A DNA stretch of 64,000 nucleotides from Methanobacteriales archaeon HGW-Methanobacteriales-1 (GTDB taxonomy: Archaea > Methanobacteriota > Methanobacteria > Methanobacteriales > Methanobacteriaceae), in the NCBI GenBank assembly GCA_002839705.1, contig PGYO01000006.1, positions 39,889 through 103,888 on the forward strand, given 5' to 3'. A program made the translations under genes and the position numbers. Of the stretch, positions 51,085 to 61,460 are shown one piece after another. How positions within the stretch are numbered: the first letter of the stretch is position 1; every line of letters begins with the position of its first letter. The notes below the pieces were generated by a model, which did no database searches, had not been told where the DNA came from, and saw only the letters and a program-made list of their open reading frames with translations.

Positions 51085-51181
51085 TGAAATTTATTTGAAG
51101 ATTATTTAGATATAAAAATTCAATAATTAGAATTTCAAAAATTTATTAATTTATAATTAGATTACAAATTGATCTGATATC

Positions 51182-53578
51182 ATGAGCACAAATTCAAAAA
51201 CTCTGCAAATTACTCCAGATGCGGATAATAGGGGTCAAAAAACCAGAGATTATAAAAATAAGGCCAAGAGCTCTGCTAAAACGGCTGGTGAAAAAGTAGG
51301 AGTCTTCATATGTCGGTGTGGAGGAAACATATCTGACAAAGTTGATATTGAAGAACTTAAATCCAGTATCAACGCTGATTTTGTGGAAGACTATGAGAAC
51401 CTATGTTCTCTTAACTGCCGTCGCCATATTCGGGAAGAAGTAATTGATAAGAATTTGGATCGAGTGGTAATTGCTGCCTGCTCTCCCTTAACTCACCTCA
51501 GGACTTTCCAAAACTATGCTGATCCATTAAATCCTTACATGGTGGAAATGGTAAATATTCGGGAACAATGCTCCTGGGTTCACTCTGACATGGAAAAAGC
51601 TACTCCCAAGGCTATTGGATTAACTCAGGCCGGGGTGGAAAAGGTCAAAAAGGCCCGCCCATTGAAAAAGATTATTAGCCGCACTGAAAAAAGCGCAGCT
51701 ATATTTGGAGGAGGAATTTCGGGAATAACTGCAGCTTTGTCACTGGCTAATCAAGGAGTTAAAGTTACTATTATCGAAAAAAACCCATCTATTGGGGGAA
51801 ATATGGTAAAAATAGGAAAAGTTTTCTCTCCTGAAAAACTGGCTGAAGAATGCTCCCTATGTATTTTAAATCCTATAATAAATGATGTAGTTAACCATAA
51901 AAACATCCAGATAATGACTAATACTCACTTACTAAGGGCTGGTAGAAGGTCCAGTTATTTCAACCTTATTTTGGAAAAGGATACCAGTTTTGTCCATGAA
52001 GATCGATGTATTGCCTGTGGAAACTGCGTGGATGTATGTCCGGTAGAAGTTCCTGATGAATGGAACCAGAAGATGACCATGCGTAAGGCCATTTACAAAC
52101 CATTTGCCCAGGCAGTTCCTGATGTTTATACCATTGATGTGGAAAACTGCATAAAATGTGGAAAATGTCAGAAAGAATGTAATATGAATGCTATTGATTT
52201 TTCACTTAAATCAGAGGTTATTTCATTAAAAGCAGGTAGTGTAATTATTGCTACAGGTCATGAGAGCTTTGATCTTACCAAAAGACCGGAATACGGTTAT
52301 GAACGTTTTGATGATGTTATTTCTCAGATGGATCTGGCCCGTATACTGGGGGTAAATGGCCCAACACTGGGAAAGTTGCAAAAAATCTCTGATGGGAAAG
52401 TCCCTAAAAGAGTGGTTATGATACAATGCACTGGTTCTAGGGATGAGAAAACTGGTGGGAAAAGATACTGCTCTAAAGTTTGCTGTATGGTTGCCCTAAA
52501 GCATGCCAGTATCATCAGAGAGAAATTTCCAGAAACAGAAGTAGTGATATGCTACACTGACTTGCGGACACCAGGAATGTATGAGAACTACCTTAGATAT
52601 GTTCAGGATAAAGGTATTAAACTGGTTCGTGGTAGACCAGGTGAAGTTTCTCGACGTAATGGCCAATTAATAGTGCGAGTGGAAGATACCCTTCAAAGAA
52701 AGCCTTTAGAAATTGAAACAGATATGGTGGTACTTTCTGAAGCCATTGAACCATCTGAAGGGACCATGGATCTGGCTAAAAAACTTAATGTAGGTTTAAG
52801 TCAGGACCTATTTATTAAAGAAAAGCATTCTAAAATCAAGCCCGCAAATACTGATGTGGAAAGAATTTTTGTCTGTGGAACTGCTCAAGGCCCTAAAGAC
52901 ATTACAGATAGTGTTTCCCAGGCCAATGCGGCAGCAGCTAAGGTGTCAGAACAGATTAAATGTGGAACGGAAGCTGAACCTCCGGTGGCCATTATTAAAA
53001 CTTCCCGCTGTTCGCACTGTGGCAAATGCAGAGAAATTTGTGGATTTAAGGCCGTTTATCAGGATGAAGAATTCATGTCCATTGATCCCATGGCCTGTAG
53101 GGGATGTGGGGCCTGTGCTGGTGTCTGTCCAGAAGATGCCATTGAAATTAAAGGATTAAATGACCAGGAACTTTATGCTCAAATTGAAGGTCTGCTGGCA
53201 GATAAAAAAGAGGGTGAAATTAGAATTCTAGCTTTCCTGGATAATGTTGGTTATACTGCTGCCGATACCATTGGAAATAATCGGTTAAGTTATCCGGAGG
53301 CCATCCGTATAATTAAAATACCTTCCATAAATAGAATAATGCCAGAACATATCATGTTTGCCTTTAATCATGGTGCTGATGGGATATTACTGGCTGAATA
53401 TCCTGATGAGTGTATGTTAGAAGCACATAAGGCCAAAATAAAAGAGTTATCTGAATTTGTGGCTAGTGAAGGGATTCCAGCAGATAGATTAAGATTCTAT
53501 AAGGCCTATGCTCCTCACTACAGAGGACTGGCAAAGCAGTTTGAGGATTTCTATAATGATATTCTCGAAAATAAATAA
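51182..53578 (+). CDS. hdrA: Heterodisulfide reductase subunit A-like with degenerate MvhD domain (HdrA)
   Basis: A 798-residue flavoprotein. The order is an N-terminal HdrA domain (FICRCGGNIS, CSLNCRRH, AACSPLTH), the FAD motif FGGGISGITAALSLANQG (about residue 175), an inserted ferredoxin (CIACGNCVDVCP, CIKCGKCQKEC), CTGSRD with YCSKVCCMVA, and a second ferredoxin (CSHCGKCREIC, CRGCGACAGVCP). The last 120 residues (about 678-798) align with MvhD, but all [2Fe-2S] cysteines are replaced (DNVGYTAAD, PSINRI, EYPDEC). The flavin core looks competent, so electron bifurcation is possible. The usual entry from the Mvh hydrogenase seems lost. Confidence 0.9.
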   Translation: MSTNSKTLQITPDADNRGQKTRDYKNKAKSSAKTAGEKVGVFICRCGGNISDKVDIEELKSSINADFVEDYENLCSLNCRRHIREEVIDKNLDRVVIAACSPLTHLRTFQNYADPLNPYMVEMVNIREQCSWVHSDMEKATPKAIGLTQAGVEKVKKARPLKKIISRTEKSAAIFGGGISGITAALSLANQGVKVTIIEKNPSIGGNMVKIGKVFSPEKLAEECSLCILNPIINDVVNHKNIQIMTNTHLLRAGRRSSYFNLILEKDTSFVHEDRCIACGNCVDVCPVEVPDEWNQKMTMRKAIYKPFAQAVPDVYTIDVENCIKCGKCQKECNMNAIDFSLKSEVISLKAGSVIIATGHESFDLTKRPEYGYERFDDVISQMDLARILGVNGPTLGKLQKISDGKVPKRVVMIQCTGSRDEKTGGKRYCSKVCCMVALKHASIIREKFPETEVVICYTDLRTPGMYENYLRYVQDKGIKLVRGRPGEVSRRNGQLIVRVEDTLQRKPLEIETDMVVLSEAIEPSEGTMDLAKKLNVGLSQDLFIKEKHSKIKPANTDVERIFVCGTAQGPKDITDSVSQANAAAAKVSEQIKCGTEAEPPVAIIKTSRCSHCGKCREICGFKAVYQDEEFMSIDPMACRGCGACAGVCPEDAIEIKGLNDQELYAQIEGLLADKKEGEIRILAFLDNVGYTAADTIGNNRLSYPEAIRIIKIPSINRIMPEHIMFAFNHGADGILLAEYPDECMLEAHKAKIKELSEFVASEGIPADRLRFYKAYAPHYRGLAKQFEDFYNDILENK

Positions 53579-53790
53579 TTTTTTTAATATATTTTTAATT
53601 TAAATTTTTTTTAAATCTATCAAATTATGTTACTAATTTTTGTGTTATAATTTTGAAAATTCTACTTTTTAATAAAATAAATACTTATTCTCCATCCATT
53701 TAGCTATAACTCATTACAAAATATTTTATTTTATTTTTTAATTAGCAAAATACTAATTAAACATTTAATATAAAGTAATAAAGTGGAAAT

Positions 53791-56352
53791 ATGGCTAATT
53801 ATAAAATTCTTTTGGTAGAAGATGATGCAATAGAAGCCATGGATATTAAGCGTAAATTGGAAACTTTTGGTTATGAAGTTTCATATATCGCTTCTCGTGG
53901 TGAAGAAGCTGTTAAAAAGGCTTTAAAAATTTTGCCAGATCTTATTTTAATGGATATAACTCTTAAAGGAAAAATTGATGGTATTCAAGCAGCTTCTAAT
54001 ATTAAAGACATTAAAATACCTTTAATTTACTTAACTGCTCATTTTGATGAAGCTACTGCCCAAAGGGCTAAAATCACAGAACCATATGCGTATATAATAA
54101 AACCTTTTGATCCTCTAGAATTGAAATATGCGATTGAAATTGCGTTGTACAAAAAATCGGAAGAAAAACTTCGAGAGAATGAAGAAAAACTCCGTATAAA
54201 AGCTGAAAATGAGCTTAAGATTGCGAACTTGTATAATCGCAGTTTGATTGAGGCTAGTTTGGATCCTTTGGTTACTATTGGTCCTGATGGAAAAATCATG
54301 GATGTGAATAAAGCCACAGAGAAGGTTACTGGTTATTTAAGAAATGAACTTATTGGTACTGATTTTTCTGATTATTTCACAGAACCTGATAAAGCTCGAA
54401 AGGGTTATGCTAAGGTTTTTAAGGAGAGTATGGTTCGTGATTATCCTTTGAAAATTCAACATAAAAATGGGGATGTTACTTCAGTTTTATATAATGCTTC
54501 TGTTTATCGTGATGAGTCTGGTGATGTGGTGGGTGTGTTTGCAGCAGCACGGGATATAACTGAACTTAAAGAGTCTGAGAAGAGAATTAAAGAATCTGAG
54601 GAAAGGATGCGCCTTATCTTTGAAGCAACTCAAATTGGACTATGGGATTGGGATGTGAAAAATGATCATTGGTATGCATCACCGGTTTACTATTCTATGT
54701 TAGGATATGAGCCCCACCAGGGCCATGGGGATCGTAGAGAATGGTTGAAAAGAGTTCATCCTGATGATCAAGCAAACGTTAAAGAAGAAATCGAGAATGT
54801 TCTTATCCAGAATTTCGATTCATATGAATATGAAGCAAGAATACGTCATGCCGATGGTAAATATAGGTGGGTTAGTGTGCTTGGATTCGGGATTGATCGT
54901 GACGTGAAAGGAAAGGCAACCCGTATTTTGGGTATCCGGAGGGACATTACCGATCGTAAAATGGCTGAAGATAAAATTCAGATGTTGGCAAGAATTGTGG
55001 AGTCTTCAGACGACGCCATTATATCTAAATCTCTTAAAGGAATTATTACCAGTTGGAATAAAGGTGCAGAGAATATTTATGGTTATTCTGCGGAAGAAGC
55101 TATTGGAAAAAATGTATCTTTATTGGCCCCACCAAAATTAAAAAATGAAATAAAAGAACTTATTGAGTCAATTAAATTAGGTAAACGTGTTTTTCATCAT
55201 GATACTGTACGAGTTCGAAAAGATGGTGCAAAAATTAATGTTTCTCTTACTTTGTCCCCTATTTTCGATGGTTCTCGAAATCTTATAGGGATATCAACAA
55301 TTGCCAGAGATATTACAGACCGTAAAAAAGCTGATGAAGCTTTAAGGTTATCTAATATTTATAATCGTAGTTTAATTGAGGCTAGTTTGGATCCTTTGAT
55401 TACTATTGGTCCTGATGGTAGGGTCACTGATGTTAATATGGCTACAAAGAAGGTTACGGGTTATTCTAGAGTTGAACTTATAGGTTCTGATTTTTCTGAT
55501 TATTTTACTGAGCCTGAAAAAGCTCGTGAAGGCTATCAACTGGTTTTTAAGGATGGTTCTGTGTCTGATTATCCTTTGAAAATTCAACACAAAAATGGAG
55601 AAATTACTCCTGTTTTATATAATGCTTCTGTTTATCGTGATGAGTCTGGTGATGTGGTGGGTGTGTTTGCAGCAGCACGGGATGTTACAAAACTTAATAA
55701 AGCGAAAAACGATTTAAAAAGAACTATTGAAGAAAAAAATGTGCTTCTAAGTGAGGTACATCACCGTGTTAAAAACAACATGCAAATTATTTCGAGTCTT
55801 TTGAATCTGCAAACTATGTATGTGGCTGATGATGAGACGATTAATATTTTAAAAGAGAGCCAGGACCGTGTTAAGGCTATGGCTATCCTTTATGAAAAAT
55901 TATATTTATCTGATGATTTAATGGAGATTAATTTTGAAGAATATATTCGCAGTATGGTAAAGGGTCTTTTTTATACACATAATATTAAAGAAGGTCAAGT
56001 AAGCATCACCATTGAAATTGAGAATATTTTCTTAAATATTGAAACATCAATACCTTGTGGTCTTATTGTAAGTGAATTTGTTTCTAATAGTTTTAAACAT
56101 GCATTTCCTAATGGTGAAAAAGGAAAAATAAAAGTGTCACTCCAGTCTTTTGGCGATAAATTTGAGTTAATTGTCAGTGATAATGGTATTGGTTTTCCTG
56201 AAAATTTAGATTTCAGAAATACCAGATCACTGGGCCTTCAACTAGTTAATAGTTTAGTTAATCAAATTGACGGTGTAATTTCACTTGATAATAGTCACGG
56301 AACTCGGTTTAAAATTCTATTTAATGAATTAAAATACAAAAAAAGAATTTAA
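53791..56352 (+). CDS. Hybrid sensor histidine kinase: receiver, four PAS, HisKA_2
   Basis: An 853-residue soluble protein. The receiver at the N-terminus (1-120) keeps its Asp (PDLILMDITL) and Lys (IIKPFDP). A short coiled coil follows, then PAS domains at about 147-268, 270-395, 395-520 and 525-640. HisKA_2 holds the phospho-His near residue 655 (SEVHHRVKNNMQIISSLLN), and the HATPase is at about 740-850 (SDNGIGFP). There is no membrane segment, so it senses internal cues. PAS1 and PAS4 are almost identical even at DNA level. It is 24 bases upstream of a second kinase. Confidence 0.9.
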   Translation: MANYKILLVEDDAIEAMDIKRKLETFGYEVSYIASRGEEAVKKALKILPDLILMDITLKGKIDGIQAASNIKDIKIPLIYLTAHFDEATAQRAKITEPYAYIIKPFDPLELKYAIEIALYKKSEEKLRENEEKLRIKAENELKIANLYNRSLIEASLDPLVTIGPDGKIMDVNKATEKVTGYLRNELIGTDFSDYFTEPDKARKGYAKVFKESMVRDYPLKIQHKNGDVTSVLYNASVYRDESGDVVGVFAAARDITELKESEKRIKESEERMRLIFEATQIGLWDWDVKNDHWYASPVYYSMLGYEPHQGHGDRREWLKRVHPDDQANVKEEIENVLIQNFDSYEYEARIRHADGKYRWVSVLGFGIDRDVKGKATRILGIRRDITDRKMAEDKIQMLARIVESSDDAIISKSLKGIITSWNKGAENIYGYSAEEAIGKNVSLLAPPKLKNEIKELIESIKLGKRVFHHDTVRVRKDGAKINVSLTLSPIFDGSRNLIGISTIARDITDRKKADEALRLSNIYNRSLIEASLDPLITIGPDGRVTDVNMATKKVTGYSRVELIGSDFSDYFTEPEKAREGYQLVFKDGSVSDYPLKIQHKNGEITPVLYNASVYRDESGDVVGVFAAARDVTKLNKAKNDLKRTIEEKNVLLSEVHHRVKNNMQIISSLLNLQTMYVADDETINILKESQDRVKAMAILYEKLYLSDDLMEINFEEYIRSMVKGLFYTHNIKEGQVSITIEIENIFLNIETSIPCGLIVSEFVSNSFKHAFPNGEKGKIKVSLQSFGDKFELIVSDNGIGFPENLDFRNTRSLGLQLVNSLVNQIDGVISLDNSHGTRFKILFNELKYKKRI

Positions 56353-56376
56353 AGATAATATAAATGGGGCTATTTA

Positions 56377-58596
56377 ATGGCTAAAAAAGTAACTGATTTT
56401 GAGAAAATGGAAAAGAGCATTAAAGATTCAAGTGCAATTCTTAATTCAATTATGGAAGGGCCTGAAAATATCATTGCTTTTTCCCTTGATTGTGACTATA
56501 ATTATATTTTCTTTAATCAGGCCCATAAAACGACCATGAAAAATATTTGGGGGGTAGAAATTGAATTTGGTCGAAGTATGCTGGAATATATTTCTTATCC
56601 AGAAGATAGGGAGGCCGCTAAATTTAACTTTGATCGGGCTCTAGCTGGTGAAAATTTTATTTTAATTGAAGAATATGGTGCAGAAGAACTCAGTCGAAAT
56701 TATTGGGAAAATATATATAATCCCATAAAAACGGCTAATGGAATTATAGGTGTCACAGTATTTTGTATTGATATAACTGAGCGTAAAAAGGCCGAAAATT
56801 TGCTCAAAGATAGTGAAGAGAAGTTAAGCATAATCTTCCAAAACGCTAATGATATGATTTCTCTTAATTTGATGAATGAAACTGGTTTTCCTGGGAAATT
56901 TATTGAATTTAATAATGTGGCCAGTGAAAGATTAGGTTATACTAGGGAAGAGTTACTTAATATGGGTCCTATAGATATCGTTGCCCCTGAAAAAAGAGCT
57001 GAAATGCCTAAAAATGCAGCAATACTCCTTGAAAACGGCCATAATACCTTTGAAATACTACATCAAACTAAAACTGGTGAAAAAATACCTGTTGAAGTGA
57101 ATAATCATTTAATTCAATATAAAGAAAGTGAAGCCTGTCTTGCAATTTCTCGTGATATAACTGATCGTAAAAAATCTGAAGAAGCCCTGAGAGAAAGTGA
57201 AAAGAAATATAGGGCTATATTTGAAAATGTGCAGGATATGTTTTATCAAACAGACATTGATGGTAAAATTATTGAAATAAGTCCTTCCGTCAAAAGATAC
57301 TCAAAATTCAGTCGGGAAGAGCTCATTGGTAAATCTGTGGATATGTTATATAATAATCCTGAAGATAGAAAAAAGCTATTAAAAGCCATAAAGAACGAGG
57401 ATGAAGTTAATGACTACGAACTTTTGTTAAAAGACAAAAATAACCGGTTGATTTATACCTCTGCTAATGCACATTTCCTTTTTGACTCACATAAGCGACC
57501 AATTGGAGTTGAAGGCTCTTTAAGGGATATAACTGAGCGTAAAAAGACTGAAGAAAATCTTAAAATTACTCAAATCCATCTGGCAGATGCAATGGAACTG
57601 TCTCATTTAGCTAACTGGGAACTTGATCTACCACAGGGAATGTTTACTTTCAATGACAAATTCTATTCTATTTTAGGCACAACTGCTAAGGATGAAGGCG
57701 GTTATTCTATGTCCATAGCAGATTATATTAAGAATTTTGTTCACCCCGATGATGCTCCATTTATTGCCGATGGAATAAAAAAATCCATTGAGGCCCATGA
57801 AACTGCTTTTGGCACGGGATTTGAACACCGGATTATTCGCAGGGATGGTAAGACTCGATATATGGCAATTCATATTAGAATTACCCCTGCAACTGAAAGC
57901 CAACAGACCCAGATTTATGGCTCTGTTCAAGATATCACTGAGCATAAAATGGCTGAAAAAGAGCTTAAAAATTCTATCAAAGAAAAAGAAATGCTTCTAA
58001 AAGAGATACATCATCGGGTTAAGAATAATTTAATGGTTATTTCTAGTTTACTGAATATTCAATCCCGTTATATTAAGGATAAAGCGGCACGGGATGTTTT
58101 CAGAGAAAGCCAGAACCGGGCTAAATCTATGGCTTTAATCCATGAGAAGTTATATCGTTCTACTGATCTTAAAAATATTGATTTTGGAGAGTATATCCGT
58201 ACTTTTGCTATAGATCTTTATCATTCCATTGTTTCAAATCCGAGTTTGATTAAACTTAATTTAAATGTTGAGCCGGCCATGATTGATATTAACACTTCGA
58301 TCCCACTGGGCCTTATTGTTAATGAATTAATTACCAATTCTTTGAAACATGGATTTCCGGAAGGTAAAAAAGGAGAAATCAACATAGATTTCAGACATCA
58401 AAATGGTAATTTTGTTTTGAGTGTTGCGGATAATGGTGTAGGCTTTCCAAAAGATTTAGATTTCAGAAATACTGATTCGCTTGGCCTACAACTGGTGAAT
58501 AATTTGACTGATCAGATTGATGGCACCGTGGAACTTGATACAACTAATGGTACTGAATTTAGAGTGACTTTCAAAGAAATAGAATTCAATAAGTAA
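56377..58596 (+). CDS. PAS sensor histidine kinase, HisKA_2
   Basis: A 739-residue soluble kinase. It has four PAS/PAC units (about residues 20-145, 145-265, 268-385 and 390-525), several ending in DITERKK or DITDRKK. HisKA_2 has KEIHHRVKNNLMVISSLLN near residue 546, and the HATPase has ADNGVGFPKDLDFRNTDSLGLQL. It has no receiver of its own, so the receiver of the kinase just upstream, or another one, may serve it. The 24-base gap suggests one operon. Confidence 0.9.
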   Translation: MAKKVTDFEKMEKSIKDSSAILNSIMEGPENIIAFSLDCDYNYIFFNQAHKTTMKNIWGVEIEFGRSMLEYISYPEDREAAKFNFDRALAGENFILIEEYGAEELSRNYWENIYNPIKTANGIIGVTVFCIDITERKKAENLLKDSEEKLSIIFQNANDMISLNLMNETGFPGKFIEFNNVASERLGYTREELLNMGPIDIVAPEKRAEMPKNAAILLENGHNTFEILHQTKTGEKIPVEVNNHLIQYKESEACLAISRDITDRKKSEEALRESEKKYRAIFENVQDMFYQTDIDGKIIEISPSVKRYSKFSREELIGKSVDMLYNNPEDRKKLLKAIKNEDEVNDYELLLKDKNNRLIYTSANAHFLFDSHKRPIGVEGSLRDITERKKTEENLKITQIHLADAMELSHLANWELDLPQGMFTFNDKFYSILGTTAKDEGGYSMSIADYIKNFVHPDDAPFIADGIKKSIEAHETAFGTGFEHRIIRRDGKTRYMAIHIRITPATESQQTQIYGSVQDITEHKMAEKELKNSIKEKEMLLKEIHHRVKNNLMVISSLLNIQSRYIKDKAARDVFRESQNRAKSMALIHEKLYRSTDLKNIDFGEYIRTFAIDLYHSIVSNPSLIKLNLNVEPAMIDINTSIPLGLIVNELITNSLKHGFPEGKKGEINIDFRHQNGNFVLSVADNGVGFPKDLDFRNTDSLGLQLVNNLTDQIDGTVELDTTNGTEFRVTFKEIEFNK

Positions 58597-58723
58597 TCAT
58601 TTACTTTTATTGAATAAATTTTAATTGATTTTTAAAAATTATATATTTTTATTTTTAATTTATTCATCTTATTATATTCATTCATATATCAAAAAGAAAT
58701 TTTTTATTTGTTAATTAATTAAG

Positions 58724-59152
58724 TTATTCTGGAGGAAAAACCTCAAAGAACAATTCTTTAAATTCAGATAATAATTCTTTAGGGAATTTCAGGCCCACTA
58801 GAATAAGTAAAATACCAGTTCCCATAGTATTTTCTTCATGGTTAGGGTCTTCTATTAATTCTTCATCAAATACTAAATTTACATTTGATTTTTCCTGGAG
58901 AAAATCCCAGAGTGTTTCTTTTTCGCTGTCAGCTCCCTTTGATTCAATATTATGGCGGAGAGCTAATTGAAGAAATTGTTCCCAATCACCATATTCACAA
59001 AACTCTATCCATACCATTCCTTTATAATCGATGCAGGAATTGCAGGTCTCAATTTCCCAGTGAAAGAAGTTCTTTATTATACCTTCCATCCCTTCATCCA
59101 CACAAATAAAGAAGTCTTCATCAATTTTAACATCTACTTGTTTATGACCCAT
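58724..59152 (-). CDS. Hypothetical acidic protein
   Basis: A 142-residue, strongly acidic, soluble protein with a possible metal site from ETCNSCIDYKG near residue 36 and a Phe/Glu-rich C-terminus. A very strong AGGAGG site precedes the ATG, so it is surely translated. I do not recognise the family, and the neighbours (sensor kinase, antiporter) give no clue. Confidence 0.7.
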   Translation of the reverse strand: MGHKQVDVKIDEDFFICVDEGMEGIIKNFFHWEIETCNSCIDYKGMVWIEFCEYGDWEQFLQLALRHNIESKGADSEKETLWDFLQEKSNVNLVFDEELIEDPNHEENTMGTGILLILVGLKFPKELLSEFKELFFEVFPPE

Positions 59153-59429
59153 AAAATTCCTCCTGAGTAAGATTCAATAAATTTGATATTATTAATTGTT
59201 AATTTGTTTTTAATGATATATGTTAATTTTAAAATTAAAATGAATTATTCAATTTTCAAATTTTTAATCTAAATCTTTTCTAAGTTTTTATTTCACCTAT
59301 CCAGATATTATTATAATTTAATTAGAATCTATATTATTCGAAGACTAAAACTCAATAAATCCTTGATTTTAGGGATTAAGGGAAATAATAATTTAAAATT
59401 TAATATAAATATTTCATAGAATAAATGGA

Positions 59430-61391
59430 TTATAGATTTTCCAGATGATTCTCAAGCTTAGATAATTTTTCAGGTAAACCAGAAACGGTTAATATATCTC
59501 CTTTTTTCAAAACTTGATTTTCAGTAGGATAATTGATTATTTCCTGGTTTCTGATAATGCTTAGAATTTTAACCCCAAATTTTTTCTCTATTTCTGATTT
59601 CAAGGTTTTTTCTGGTAATGATGATTGTGTACTGATTTTTATCATAATCACTTCGGTGGGAACAAAATCCTGTATATCGCAATCAACTTTCTTATCCGGG
59701 ATAACCCTTTGAAATAGGCCGTAGTTTTCTTCCCGCAGCCGGGTTATAAATTGATTAATTTCATCATGGGGCACCTGATATTCATCCAAAACACGGCTGA
59801 AAATTTCCACCGATGTTTCAAACTCCTCAGGAATAACCTCATCAGCACCTAAACTTTTTAGAATTTTAATTTCATCAATGTATCGGGTTCTGATAATTAT
59901 GTATAGCTCAGAATTTATTCTTTTACCCAATTCCGTTATTTTACGTGTATTAAGCGGATCCGAAATAGCTATTACCATTATTCTAGCTTTTTGAATCTCT
60001 GCTTTTTTTAAAACATATTCCTGAGTAGCATCACCATAAACAAAATGTTCTTCTTCTTTATCAGTGACCATTTCCGGGTTTATTTCTATAACTACATAAG
60101 GAATGGCTGAGTTAAGAGCTGCCATAGAAACATTCTTTCCATTAACTCCATAGCCAATAATTATTAAATGATCCTCCAGTTTAAATTCAGTTTTTAAAGG
60201 TACTATTTGAGGATCTAATTGGTTGATCAGGGGAAGTTTATGCAATAATTCCGATGTTCGATGTGATATGGCCATTAAAAATGGAGTTAAGGTCATGGTA
60301 AGTAAAGAAACACTTAAAAATAATTGGAATATGGTTAAAGTGATTAATCCATATTGAATTCCAACTTTGGATAAAATAAAGGAAAATTCTCCAACCTGAC
60401 TAAGTATTAAACCTACAATCACCATTATGCGCAGTGGAAAACCCAGAAATCTGGTGGCCAATCCAGCGGTAACTGATTTAATAACTAAAACACCCAACGT
60501 AAGAAGCAAAATAAGTGCAATATTCTGGAAAAAGAAGTTTATATTGAGTAGCATACCTATGGATACGAAAAAAAAGCTCATGAAAATATCGTGAAATGAA
60601 ATCACATTACCCAGTGCTTGATGAGCATATTTGGTGTTGGATATTATCAAACCTGCTAAAAAAGCTCCTAATGCTGGTGAAAGACCTACTAAAGTAGTCA
60701 ACCAGGTTATTCCAAAACAAATAAGGATAGTGGTTAATAAAAAAAGTTCCCGATTTTTTAATCGAGCAACGTGATATAATAAGGATGGAACCAACCACTT
60801 AGCAGAAATAATAGTGAAAATTAATATCCCCGCACCTTCTAACAGTAAAATCAGTAAAGATGGGCTGGAAATACTGTTGCCTGCAATTATAGGGGTCAAT
60901 AAAATAATGGGAACTACGGCCACGTCTTGAAAAATAAGAATTCCTAAGGAAGTTCGGCCATGAGGAGTATCAATTTCGTTCCTATCCTGGAGAAGTCTTA
61001 AAACAATGGCTGTGCTGCTGAATGATATTAAAAATCCAATAAAAATAGAGGTATTAACTCCTAAACCCAGAATCCAGGAAATTAAAAAAACAATTACAAA
61101 TGTAAAAAGTAGTTGTAGTGATCCTCCAATTAAAGCTTGTCGCTTTATCTGGGAAAATTTCTCCAATGAAAATTCTAAGGCAATGGTAAATAGTAAAAAG
61201 ATAATGCCTATCTCTGCTAGAATTTCTACCTGTTGCACTTCACTAATTAGACTTAAACCATGAGGCCCAGCTACAATACCAGTTAAAAAAAATCCTAAAA
61301 TAGCAGGGATCTTTATTTTATGAAATAATATGAGTACAATTACCGATAAGGCAAATATTATAACAATATCTTTTAAAATTATAAGTTCCAT
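59430..61391 (-). CDS. Kef-type monovalent cation/H+ antiporter with RCK domain
   Basis: A 653-residue CPA2-family transporter. It has about twelve helices in residues 1-385, including the family regions GFFLTGIVAGPHGLSL and LSPALGAFLAGLIISN. A TrkA_N/RCK domain starts near residue 410 (IIGYGVNGKNVSMAAL, then VYGDATQEYVLKKA) and a TrkA_C domain lies at about 565-650. It should exchange K+ or Na+ for protons under nucleotide control. It stands 70 bases downstream of nudC on the same strand. Confidence 0.9.
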   Translation of the reverse strand: MELIILKDIVIIFALSVIVLILFHKIKIPAILGFFLTGIVAGPHGLSLISEVQQVEILAEIGIIFLLFTIALEFSLEKFSQIKRQALIGGSLQLLFTFVIVFLISWILGLGVNTSIFIGFLISFSSTAIVLRLLQDRNEIDTPHGRTSLGILIFQDVAVVPIILLTPIIAGNSISSPSLLILLLEGAGILIFTIISAKWLVPSLLYHVARLKNRELFLLTTILICFGITWLTTLVGLSPALGAFLAGLIISNTKYAHQALGNVISFHDIFMSFFFVSIGMLLNINFFFQNIALILLLTLGVLVIKSVTAGLATRFLGFPLRIMVIVGLILSQVGEFSFILSKVGIQYGLITLTIFQLFLSVSLLTMTLTPFLMAISHRTSELLHKLPLINQLDPQIVPLKTEFKLEDHLIIIGYGVNGKNVSMAALNSAIPYVVIEINPEMVTDKEEEHFVYGDATQEYVLKKAEIQKARIMVIAISDPLNTRKITELGKRINSELYIIIRTRYIDEIKILKSLGADEVIPEEFETSVEIFSRVLDEYQVPHDEINQFITRLREENYGLFQRVIPDKKVDCDIQDFVPTEVIMIKISTQSSLPEKTLKSEIEKKFGVKILSIIRNQEIINYPTENQVLKKGDILTVSGLPEKLSKLENHLENL

Positions 61392-61460
61392 ATAATCCCT
61401 ATATTCTTTTTTTCAGATATTCAGCAAAGATTTGAACTCTATTTTTATTTTAATTATTAA

